From: Cohnella baijiui
GTDB lineage: Bacteria; Bacillota; Bacilli; Paenibacillales; Paenibacillaceae
DNA: 64,000 nucleotides
Assembly: GCF_020731285.1 (NCBI RefSeq)
Contig: NZ_JAJFOW010000003.1
Span: 62,001 to 126,000, forward strand
Direction: 5' to 3'
Positions 8,619 to 15,539 of the stretch are shown piece by piece (position 1 is the stretch's first letter; every line of letters begins with the position of its first letter). Under the pieces are notes generated by a model that made no database searches, had not been told where the DNA came from, and saw only the letters and a program-made list of their open reading frames with translations. A program made the position numbers and the translations under genes.

Positions 8619-9326
8619 ATGAACAAACAAACAAGCTTTTCTTTAGAGATAAAAGATCTGATCCGTAAGAAGAACGGGAGTATCAAAGTATTACTGGCGG
8701 ATGGAGACCTAGTTTGGCAACAGCGACTCGCTATGTTGATTAAATCCGAGTCGGATATTGATTTGTCTAACATCGTTTCGACAAAAGAAGAAGCGATCCA
8801 AGCGAGCGTACAATTAGACGTTGACGTAATGATTTTGGATATGATTTTGAATTCACCCAAACGGGACGGGTTGGATGTCTTAGCGGAGATTCTCAGAAAT
8901 AAAGCGTTACCGATTATTGTCCTTTCTTCGATACATGATCCGGAAGTCATGGTGGATGCAGTTGTAGCTGGAGCCGTCAATTATATTACAAAGACCAATT
9001 ATTTGGACATACCGGTTGCAATCAGGGAAGCATACCGCCGCCAGTCCTCTCTCCATGCGGATGTCGCGGCGATAATCCGCAATGAAATTGGGTTAATAAA
9101 GCGAAAAGAATTGCAATGCATGCTCACACCTACGGAAAAAGAAATCTTACAACTCATAGGCTTGGGCTATCGACAGACAATTATCAGAGAATTACTTGGC
9201 ATTACTTCGAACACCCTGAAATCGCACGTTCGTCATATCACTCGTAAATTCGACACCCGATCCATTCGAGAAGCTGCTGAGAAGGCGAAACGAAGAGGTC
9301 TGTATGATCAGCACTATGCTACGTGA
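8619..9326 (+). CDS. NarL/LuxR-type response regulator under c-di-GMP riboswitch
   Basis: A 235-residue response regulator. The receiver domain runs from about residue 20 to 140: acidic pocket in VLLADGDLVW, phospho-acceptor Asp in VDVMILDMIL, and the conserved Lys in YITKTN. A LuxR-type HTH follows (LTPTEKEILQLIGLGYRQ, then TLKSHVRHITRKF). The ATG at 8619 has AAAGAGGTGATC upstream. The riboswitch and terminator ahead of it tie its expression to c-di-GMP. No histidine kinase gene adjoins, so its phosphate donor is unknown. A role in switching between motile and sessile or sporulating states is a reasonable guess only. Confidence 0.88.
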   Translation: MNKQTSFSLEIKDLIRKKNGSIKVLLADGDLVWQQRLAMLIKSESDIDLSNIVSTKEEAIQASVQLDVDVMILDMILNSPKRDGLDVLAEILRNKALPIIVLSSIHDPEVMVDAVVAGAVNYITKTNYLDIPVAIREAYRRQSSLHADVAAIIRNEIGLIKRKELQCMLTPTEKEILQLIGLGYRQTIIRELLGITSNTLKSHVRHITRKFDTRSIREAAEKAKRRGLYDQHYAT

Positions 9327-9392
9327 TAATGGGACTGAAATTGAAACAAGCTTTGAGGAAATTCGAGGATTTTTGACAAAAATGTCATGGCA

Positions 9393-9416
9393 GAGGGTGA
9401 CAAAAAGATCACCCTC
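9393..9416. repeat. inverted repeat, possible operator
   Basis: GAGGGTGA and TCACCCTC form a perfect 8-bp inverted repeat with an 8-base spacer and no T-tract, so it is a weak terminator or an operator. Just upstream, TGACA-aaaa-TGTCA is a second small palindrome. Both precede the small-ORF operon. Confidence 0.35.
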
Positions 9417-9507
9417 CCCATTCGAACTAATAATAGGTAAAATGAAAGGGAAATATGAGGAAGAATAGGAACATTATCCCGGACCAAAGGAGGTGGAGAG
9501 AAAAAAG

Positions 9508-9630
9508 ATGAATGCTGGAGATTGTTGTCGTGAATCGAAGTCTGAAGAAAATCAAAATGGGACAGGCTCTCGTAAAATGAAGAGGATGGTGCCTTTAACT
9601 TACGTAATGATGCGGCTGTCCCCAATATAA
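9508..9630 (+). CDS. small hypothetical protein (40 aa)
   Basis: ATG at 9508 preceded by AAAGGAGGTGGAG, a strong ribosome binding site. The 40-residue product is polar and basic, with a Cys-Cys pair near the start (MNAGDCCRESKSEENQ). No family recognised. It is 19 bases ahead of another small ORF and appears to be the first gene of a three-gene unit ending in an ArpU-like regulator. Confidence 0.4.
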   Translation: MNAGDCCRESKSEENQNGTGSRKMKRMVPLTYVMMRLSPI

Positions 9631-9649
9631 CAATGAAGGGATGATCGTC

Positions 9650-9769
9650 ATGTATCAATTAGAAACGGAGCGTGAATTATGTTTATTAGCATGGATTGAT
9701 TTGCACTTCATTCAGCAGTTTTGCGGAAAGAGAGTTGTAGTATTTCTTGGAATTGGGGAGGGTGTTTGA
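9650..9769 (+). CDS. small hypothetical protein (39 aa), coupled to regulator
   Basis: A 39-residue ORF (starts MYQLETERELCLLAWIDLHF) with AAGGGA before its ATG. Its stop TGA overlaps the ATG of the next gene (9769), so the two are probably translated together. No family recognised. The overlap and the binding site support a real gene more than its content does. Confidence 0.45.
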   Translation: MYQLETERELCLLAWIDLHFIQQFCGKRVVVFLGIGEGV

Positions 9770-10230
9770 TGAATCTTACTCAACAGTCCATCCCCTATGA
9801 AAAAGTGGAAGCATGGCTTATGTCCTATAGTGATTGGAAAGCAAGGTTGGAATATGCGCAGGCAGAGCTTAAGCATATTCCGGGATTTACGAGGGCTTTG
9901 CATGAGTGGGTGAATCATGGCAATGGAAGAAAACAAGAACCATTGTTGCGTACGGTCATTCATCGGATAGAGATCACTGAACATGAAATCCCGTTGCTAT
10001 TATCGAGAATCGGATTGATCGATTACGCTTTCTCGTCTCTCACCACAGAGGAAATTTTGTTCGTTCGTCTACGATATTTGGATAAACTGGCGCTTTCGGT
10101 CATTATGGATCGCATTTCACTTTCCCGCCGCGCGTTCTTTTATCATCGGAAGCGAATTCTGCATAAAGTATATCGAAAAATCAAAGATCGGGCGGTCCTG
10201 TTGGAACTGGATTCCTTTGGAGAAGACTGA
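9769..10230 (+). CDS. ArpU/sigma-like transcriptional regulator
   Basis: A 153-residue protein with a C-terminal helix-turn-helix like the sigma region 4/ArpU family: LTTEEILFVRLRYLDKLALS then ISLSRRAFFYHRKRILHKVY. The N-terminal two thirds are helical without a known domain. I chose ATG at 9769 because GGGGAGGG lies 7 bases before it; the frame could begin earlier at 9721. Proteins of this type control late genes of phages or functions of integrative elements. It may belong to the mobile zone that follows. Confidence 0.6.
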   Translation: MNLTQQSIPYEKVEAWLMSYSDWKARLEYAQAELKHIPGFTRALHEWVNHGNGRKQEPLLRTVIHRIEITEHEIPLLLSRIGLIDYAFSSLTTEEILFVRLRYLDKLALSVIMDRISLSRRAFFYHRKRILHKVYRKIKDRAVLLELDSFGED

Positions 10231-10245
10231 TCATATCATTACTTC

Positions 10246-10275
10246 AGAAGATGCATATACGCATCTTCTATTTTT
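10246..10275 (+). terminator. rho-independent terminator
   Basis: AGAAGATGC (10246-10254) and GCATCTTCT (10261-10269) form a perfect 9-bp stem with a 6-base loop, followed by ATTTTT. It closes the ArpU-like operon. Confidence 0.8.
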
Positions 10276-10419
10276 ATGGTTCGTGAATTGAAGAATATCA
10301 CCTCAATCCCCCATCTTTTCAAACAGGCTCTAGGGTCTACCCCCATTTTTAGCAGTCAGTTCAATCTCTCCGAGTACGATTAACTCCTCACCAAGAGATG
10401 AGATGCCGTGAATCTTTCT

Positions 10420-10491
10420 TGCACCGAACATGCACCGAACGCTGCACTAGATTTGCTCTTGCTTTGCACGAATTGTGCACCCGATATGCAC
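10420..10491. repeat. TGCAC array with 11-bp period
   Basis: TGCAC occurs at 10420, 10431, 10443, 10465, 10476 and 10487; the missing slot at 10454 holds TGCTC. Spacing is 11 (once 12) bases, so seven units lie on one helix face. The rest of each unit is degenerate. Iteron-like arrays bind replication or regulatory proteins. The array is in a gene-free stretch at the left end of the integrative-element zone. No start codon frame uses it. Confidence 0.6.
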
Positions 10492-10659
10492 GATTTTCCT
10501 GATACGATGATAGTATAGCAAGCTTAAGGGCAGCCTACAAGATCATCGGCTGTCCTTTATGTTTGTGAAGCAAGGATTGACGAAACGGGCATAACTTGTT
10601 CCATGGTTTCGTCATGTTTCCGCCTTAAGTCGTACAATCATACCGATGAAAGGAGGGCG

Positions 10660-10793
10660 ATGATGCGGTTCCTATTAATCTGCTATTTTAGAAATAGGTA
10701 AAAATGCCATCTGAACTGGATACGTCTATATTCATTCTATGTGCATTACTTTGCATTCCAGCCATTGAGCGCCGCTTCATTTTTTTGCTGTGA
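10660..10793 (+). other. two tiny ORFs, possible leader peptides
   Basis: AAAGGAGGGCG precedes ATG at 10660, which opens a 13-codon ORF (MMRFLLICYFRNR) ending at 10701. A 29-codon hydrophobic ORF (begins MPSELDTSIFILCALL) follows at 10704-10793. The second ends inside the strong hairpin at 10767-10826. This layout resembles a leader peptide with attenuator, but neither peptide is recognised. Confidence 0.3.
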
Positions 10794-10826
10794 TCAGCAA
10801 AAAGAAGCGAAGCGCTCTTTTTTATT
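10767..10826 (+). terminator. strong hairpin terminator
   Basis: GAGCGC pairs with GCGCTC, and inner arms CTTC/GAAG and TTTTTGCTG/CAGCAAAAA continue the stem around a TGAT loop, followed by TTTTTTATTTT. It is a long, strong terminator upstream of the sigma-like gene region. Confidence 0.75.
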
Positions 10827-11200
10827 TTCTGATTGAAACCCAAAAGAAGGTAGCTATTACAGTGACGAGTGCTGAAGGCATGTGATACGAGACACCAAAA
10901 AGGAGCGTTTGAACTAATACGTAGGACAACACCATCCATAAAACAGACTGGCTATTCCTCTCGCAATGGTGTTGCCATGTGAGGAGGGAAATTGATATTA
11001 TGTGCCCCACGTTGCATGCAATGTCAAACCACGATCTTTTTATGTGTTTTACTATTCGTATGGCTCATAACGCCTCAACGATGGATATTACTATCAGACT
11101 TGGCTGCAAATCAGCATTGGATTGCTGAGCGGCAAGGTCTTTTTTATTTATGTAACAAAATCAACAATCGTTTTAAAGGGAGCGTTGGCTGTCGCTCTCC

Positions 11201-11238
11201 CCCTCCATTTTGGTTTGCTCACAAACCAAAATGGAGGG
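11201..11238 (+). promoter_or_regulatory. 17-bp perfect hairpin hiding the ribosome binding site
   Basis: CCCTCCATTTTGGTTTG (11201-11217), loop CTCA, then the exact complement (11222-11238). The right arm ends in GGAGGG, the ribosome binding site of the gene at 11245, six bases before its ATG. In RNA the site would be fully paired. An open frame (from TTG 10992 or an earlier codon) reads through the hairpin and ends at 11258, just inside the sigma-like gene, so translation of a leader could open it. Confidence 0.75.
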
Positions 11239-11244
11239 ACGAAT

Positions 11245-11664
11245 ATGAAGAGGATTAATTTGCGGGACATGTATCCCTTTATCAAAACGGATGTATGGAT
11301 CGACTTAGATGATGAAGTGGCACAAGAAATCCGCCGTTTCGACTTAAACGAAAGTGCATACAAATTGCGCACCTATCGTCATCGCGCTTATTACTCGCTT
11401 GATCGGAACGACGGTATAGAACAAGATGTTCTTTTCCTTTCGATTTCCCCGGAGGAGTATTACGAGCGTAAGCTTTCCAATGAGCAGCTTTATGCGGCTA
11501 TGTGTCGATTGCCGGAAAAATCGTTCAGACGAATTTATGCTCACTTCTTCTTAGGCATGAGCAAAGTAGCGATTGCCCAAGCTGAACAAGTTGATGAACG
11601 TGCGGTACGAAAATCTATTGAACGCGGCTTAAAACAAATGGCGCAATTTCTCAAAAAAATGTGA
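11245..11664 (+). CDS. sigma-70 region 4-like factor of an integrative element
   Basis: A 139-residue protein. RTYRHRAYYSLDRNDGIEQD in the first half and a C-terminal sigma region 4-like helix-turn-helix (LPEKSFRRIYAHFFLGMSK, then VDERAVRKSIERGLKQM) match the small sigma-like proteins of Tn916/Tn1549-type conjugative elements in Firmicutes. It lacks region 2, so it may act as an accessory factor rather than a full sigma. Its ribosome binding site lies in a perfect 17-bp hairpin, so translation is probably tightly controlled. A DUF6075 gene and an NlpC/P60 peptidase gene follow on the same strand. Confidence 0.75.
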   Translation: MKRINLRDMYPFIKTDVWIDLDDEVAQEIRRFDLNESAYKLRTYRHRAYYSLDRNDGIEQDVLFLSISPEEYYERKLSNEQLYAAMCRLPEKSFRRIYAHFFLGMSKVAIAQAEQVDERAVRKSIERGLKQMAQFLKKM

Positions 11665-11783
11665 TTGCGGTAGGTCAAAGGATCCGATTTGCTTGCCAAA
11701 ATGAACAGATAAGTAAAGAGCTTTATGTAGGCGGCGGCTGGTTATAACCAGCCGCTCATTTTCCATGAGAGGGGCAGGTAACA

Positions 11784-12191
11784 ATGAATCCGATTCGATT
11801 TCGAGATGCAGAACACGAAAGCTTCTACTATCAGATGCTGGATGAAAGGAAATGCAGCGACGGCTATCATCGGGCACTTTTCTACACATTAGGTATTTCC
11901 CGCGATACTCGGAGTCATATCCGCGATTTGTTTGACTTTTCTAATGGGGGCATTAAGCCCGGAGGTCTCGCAGCCTCGTGGCAAACCGGTAGTTCTATCC
12001 GCGTGTGCAGGCTTGCTTTTAATCTGTGGAATGGCTGGACGGAAAAAGGTGGGGAACGCTACTCTTCTCCCCACGAATTATTCGATTGCAGCTACGCTCC
12101 CTATTTTTTTGAAGCGATTCAACTTCGTTATCCGGATTATTGCCGAAGCCAGGAGAAGAATTTCAAGCGGCTAAATGAACAAGTTCGCTGA
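11784..12191 (+). CDS. DUF6075-like integrative-element protein
   Basis: A 135-residue protein of unknown function. MNPIRFRDAEHESFYYQML and DGYHRALFYTLGISRDTR match my memory of the DUF6075 family, found in conjugative elements of Firmicutes next to the sigma-like factor. AGAGGGGCAG precedes the ATG. It lies between the sigma-like gene and the cell-wall peptidase gene, as in Tn1549-like elements. No catalytic motif can be named. Confidence 0.65.
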   Translation: MNPIRFRDAEHESFYYQMLDERKCSDGYHRALFYTLGISRDTRSHIRDLFDFSNGGIKPGGLAASWQTGSSIRVCRLAFNLWNGWTEKGGERYSSPHELFDCSYAPYFFEAIQLRYPDYCRSQEKNFKRLNEQVR

Positions 12192-12219
12192 ATGGCAACC
12201 AGCTAAGGGAGTGGAATAG

Positions 12220-14229
12220 ATGAAGGATATTAAAACGAGGACTGTTGTGAAAGACATTAAACGTTTGGACAGACTGCCAAACTTGATGGATCGTGTAAAA
12301 CATTCGAGCGCCCGCACAAAACAGCATAAAGACAATGACAAGACGACTTCACATTCTCCAAATGAATATGCACAGCACCATTCTGCATCGGCCATAGAAA
12401 AAACGGTACGTTTTCAAATTGAAACGAGCGTGGTTGCCAGCAAAAGATTGATAAGGTTTCTTCAAAAAAGGCAGACAAAGTCAGAGGCGGATACGGTATC
12501 GATGCAGAACCCCGCTGCTATATTTACTAAGCCTTCGGGTACACGTCAATTGCGACTTGCCCGTAGGTTGCATCTCCGAAAGCCGGTAGATGGGAAATAT
12601 CTCTTGTCAGCTAACCATCAATCAAAAAAACAACGCTTTATACGGAGCCGGGTCAATGCCCGGCTTTTGCATCCTCTTCGCAAAAATAGCTTCACTAACC
12701 GAATTCTAAATCGAGAAGGTAAAGATCAAGAACCGGCCGGGAAAAAAGGAGTATTTGCCGCCGCGGCAGCTCATTCAGCAAATGTACGCGGGAATCGCCC
12801 AAAAGCACTAACATCCGAAAGCTTGAGAAAGCGGCATTTCAGGCAACCGTCATCCCGCATCCCCTTCGCTATATCCAAGCAAGCAAGCCATACGATCAAA
12901 CGTAAAGAAAGGAAATTTAGGACATTATCGCCATTCATAAAAACGGGACAACGGCTAGGACAGGCTAAAAGCTCCTCTGATTATCAATCGGAAGGAAAAC
13001 TGAATAGCGCCAGGATAGCACAGCGGACTGCACAGATGGCGATGACTGCCCGCCCCTCCATTCAAAGGGCGCAAGCTGCAGCGCGATTAAATCTTCGGAT
13101 CATTAAAATGGTAGTAAAAGCAGCCGCTTTGCTTGTCAAAGGGGTAGCCGCACTTTTGGGGATTAGTAGCACCGTTATTGTATTGCTGTGCATTGTTATG
13201 GCTATAGCTGCTGTCATTTCCTCTCCGTTCAGCATCTTTGTTTCCGGTGAAAACACGGATGCCGATGTAAAGCCGCTTTCCCGAATCGTTCAAGAGCTGG
13301 ACATTGAGTATGCCGACCGACTGGCAGAAATACAGCAGTCCTCTGGCCGTGTAGACCAGATGGAGTTTCACTACCCCGGTAGCGCGGACAACACGCGAAT
13401 AGATAATTGGATGGATATTATAGCCATTTTTGCCGTGAAGACTGTCATGGATTCAGAAAACGGAATGGATGTGGCAACACTTGATGCAACAAGAATCGGC
13501 ATCATCCGATCGGTGTTTTGGGACATGAATCAACTGGAATCCCGAATTGAAAAGATCGAACATACGGAAAGCGTTACGGTAGAGCATGAAGATGGGACTA
13601 CCAGCGAAGAGACGACTACCAGCTATGAACACATTTTGCATATTACCGTTTCGAGCAAAACTGCGGAGCAACAGGCTGAATCTTATCACTTTACAAATGA
13701 ACAGATGGACATCATGAAGGAAATGATGTCTGGAGAGTTTCGGCCACTCATGTTTGCGATGCTAGGTAAAGAAACGGATATTGGCTTGACGCCGGGGCAG
13801 CTTGCGGATATTGGGCAGCATTTGCCCGAGGGAGAAATAGGCAGCGAAGTCGTCAAATTGGCGCTAACTCGTTTAGGCGATCCGTACAGTCAACCGAAGG
13901 CCGGACAGGATGACTTTACAGATTGTAGCTATCTCGTTCAATGGGTTTATCGACAGCTACGCATTAACCTGCCGCGGACTGCAGCGGAACAAGCAAGATT
14001 TTGCGTAGAAAATGGCCTGACAGTAAGCGCGGCGGATTTGGTTCCTGGCGATCTTGTGTTTTGGAGTTACGAGCGTAACGGTAGATTCATGGATATTACT
14101 CACGTTGGAATTTATGCGGGGAATGGCAAAGTGGTAGACGCTTCCTCAAGCCGGGGGCAGGTGGTGTATCGCAATCTGTTTGATTCGGATAAGCAAGTGC
14201 TGTTTGGAAGACCTGCGGTTCAACTGTAG
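12220..14229 (+). CDS. NlpC/P60 (C40) cell-wall peptidase of a conjugative element
   Basis: A 669-residue protein. Residues 1-300 are basic and Lys/Arg/Ser-rich, probably cytoplasmic; a membrane segment follows (about 305-345, LLVKGVAALLGISSTVIVLL); a middle extracellular domain resembles CD1107-type mobile-element proteins; and an NlpC/P60 domain fills the last 130 residues. Catalytic Cys is in FTDCSYLVQW and His in DITHVGIYAG. In Tn916/Tn1549-like elements such enzymes open peptidoglycan for the conjugation channel. No other transfer genes (VirB4, coupling protein, relaxase) follow, so the element is incomplete. A decayed second copy of its 3' part lies at 25407. Confidence 0.82.
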   Translation: MKDIKTRTVVKDIKRLDRLPNLMDRVKHSSARTKQHKDNDKTTSHSPNEYAQHHSASAIEKTVRFQIETSVVASKRLIRFLQKRQTKSEADTVSMQNPAAIFTKPSGTRQLRLARRLHLRKPVDGKYLLSANHQSKKQRFIRSRVNARLLHPLRKNSFTNRILNREGKDQEPAGKKGVFAAAAAHSANVRGNRPKALTSESLRKRHFRQPSSRIPFAISKQASHTIKRKERKFRTLSPFIKTGQRLGQAKSSSDYQSEGKLNSARIAQRTAQMAMTARPSIQRAQAAARLNLRIIKMVVKAAALLVKGVAALLGISSTVIVLLCIVMAIAAVISSPFSIFVSGENTDADVKPLSRIVQELDIEYADRLAEIQQSSGRVDQMEFHYPGSADNTRIDNWMDIIAIFAVKTVMDSENGMDVATLDATRIGIIRSVFWDMNQLESRIEKIEHTESVTVEHEDGTTSEETTTSYEHILHITVSSKTAEQQAESYHFTNEQMDIMKEMMSGEFRPLMFAMLGKETDIGLTPGQLADIGQHLPEGEIGSEVVKLALTRLGDPYSQPKAGQDDFTDCSYLVQWVYRQLRINLPRTAAEQARFCVENGLTVSAADLVPGDLVFWSYERNGRFMDITHVGIYAGNGKVVDASSSRGQVVYRNLFDSDKQVLFGRPAVQL

Positions 14230-14597
14230 CGAATATCACGGCCAAAGATATACTCTTGGAATGCTCGGAAGTCTGCAGTGCATGAAGGGCTTTCGAGCGT
14301 TACCTCTCTAAAATGCCCCTATAAGGTGTAATTAGTAATAGTGCTTTCTAAATCGTGCTGGTAACGATTCGATCAATGAATTTTCTTGCACTTTTTTTAA
14401 TTTGTCACTTTATCTGCGACCAGAATGACCTTGTTATGATTGTGCTCAATAAACAGAGGTAGAGGGGCTCTATTCTTATGATATTTCATATTTAAGTTTG
14501 AGATCTCGAAATTATTTATTGTGTACACCTGCATCTAAGCTTATACTTAAGGGAAGTGCTTTCCTGTGAGATTTTTTATTCTGGAGCTGATAAATAA
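14230..14597. other. intergenic, junction of element and cargo 1
   Basis: A 368-bp AT-rich stretch without a convincing gene or strong hairpin. It marks the change from integrative-element genes to the AT-rich cargo operon and must contain the promoter for the regulator at 14598. Confidence 0.5.
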
Positions 14598-14807
14598 ATG
14601 GGCGTTAGCTATAAAAGGCTTTGGAAGCTGCTAATTGACAAGGACATAAAAAAAACTCATTTGAGAGAAATGTCGGGAATTAGTGCAAGCACCTTTGCAA
14701 AGCTCGGTCGAAATGAGAACGTAACAACTGATGTTCTTGTTAAGGTGTGTCGAGCCTTAAATTGTGATATAGGTGATATCATGGAAGTTACAGATGACGA
14801 TAACTAA
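14598..14807 (+). CDS. Cro/C1-type (YozG-like) transcriptional regulator
   Basis: A 69-residue single-domain helix-turn-helix protein: SYKRLWKLLIDKDIKKTHLR, recognition helix ISASTFAKLGRNE, and VLVKVCRALNCDIGDIMEV at the end. This is the compact HTH_26/YozG type often found as the first gene of mobile cargo and defence operons. It is 24 bases ahead of the SfsA-like gene, same strand, with GGAG upstream of its ATG. Most likely it represses the operon that follows. Confidence 0.85.
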   Translation: MGVSYKRLWKLLIDKDIKKTHLREMSGISASTFAKLGRNENVTTDVLVKVCRALNCDIGDIMEVTDDDN

Positions 14808-14831
14808 TACATATGAAATTAGGAGATTTTA

Positions 14832-15539
14832 ATGAGCAATTTCGTTAGGGGAATTTTTATTGAGGAATGTAAGAATAGATTTTTATGTCTAATCCAAATA
14901 AAAAAAGAAAAGCATCTTTGTTATGTTGCTAGCTCAGCAAGATTATCTAATTTTGTTGATTTAACTGGCAAGCAGGTCTTATTAATAAAGAACAAGGGGT
15001 CTAGGACAAGAACAGAATACAGCTTATATGCGGTAAAGAACGAGAACGGTTATGTTGTTCTTAATCTGAGTGCAGCTAACACACTTTTACTAGAGGTTAT
15101 TCGTAAAGAATACTCTTCAAATATATCCATCCAAAAAGAAAAATTTACACTTGAGGGCTATAAATCAGATCACTTGGTGGTGTCGATCCCACCTACAATA
15201 GTAGAGGTTAAAAGTATACTTTCAGATAAAGCAGTAGTGAGGTTTCCGTCAGTTAACGGGGAACGCTCAATCAGGCAGCTTAAAGCACTTGAAGAAGCAT
15301 TGCTAAAGGGGTACCAGGTGCGCTATTGCTTGGTATTGCTTTCATCTTGTATAGATAATTTAATACTGGATGAGTCCGCCGCGGATTTTAATTCAAGACT
15401 TAAGAAGTGTATTGCGTTAGGCATGAGGGTAGAAACGTATCGATTGAATGCAACTCGGAAGCTTCGATTTTTTATAGAACGTGACAGTCATCTAGAGAAT
15501 AGCATTTTTGGAAATGAGGTCTTATTGAATGTTAAATAG
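14832..15539 (+). CDS. SfsA-like nuclease of the cargo 1 system
   Basis: A 235-residue protein with the SfsA layout: an OB-like N-terminal part (FIEECKNRFLCLIQI, GKQVLLIKNKGSRTRTEYSL) and a PD-(D/E)XK nuclease-like part. Asp113 (in GYKSDHLVV) and Glu125-Val-Lys127 form the D-x11-ExK pattern; FPSVNGERSIRQLKALEEAL matches the FPDA..RG..HL..L stretch of classic SfsA. Classic SfsA is a housekeeping protein reported to bind or cut nucleic acid; this divergent form is embedded in an operon with an ATPase and a translocase, which suggests a specialised nuclease. Its stop overlaps the next start by 11 bases. Family assignment is good; role is inferred. Confidence 0.72.
   Translation: MSNFVRGIFIEECKNRFLCLIQIKKEKHLCYVASSARLSNFVDLTGKQVLLIKNKGSRTRTEYSLYAVKNENGYVVLNLSAANTLLLEVIRKEYSSNISIQKEKFTLEGYKSDHLVVSIPPTIVEVKSILSDKAVVRFPSVNGERSIRQLKALEEALLKGYQVRYCLVLLSSCIDNLILDESAADFNSRLKKCIALGMRVETYRLNATRKLRFFIERDSHLENSIFGNEVLLNVK

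Noticed and set aside
10822..11010. 62-codon hydrophobic minus-strand ORF
   Set aside because: It has a hydrophobic stretch, but no convincing binding site and no recognised family; the strong terminator beside it is oriented for plus-strand transcripts.
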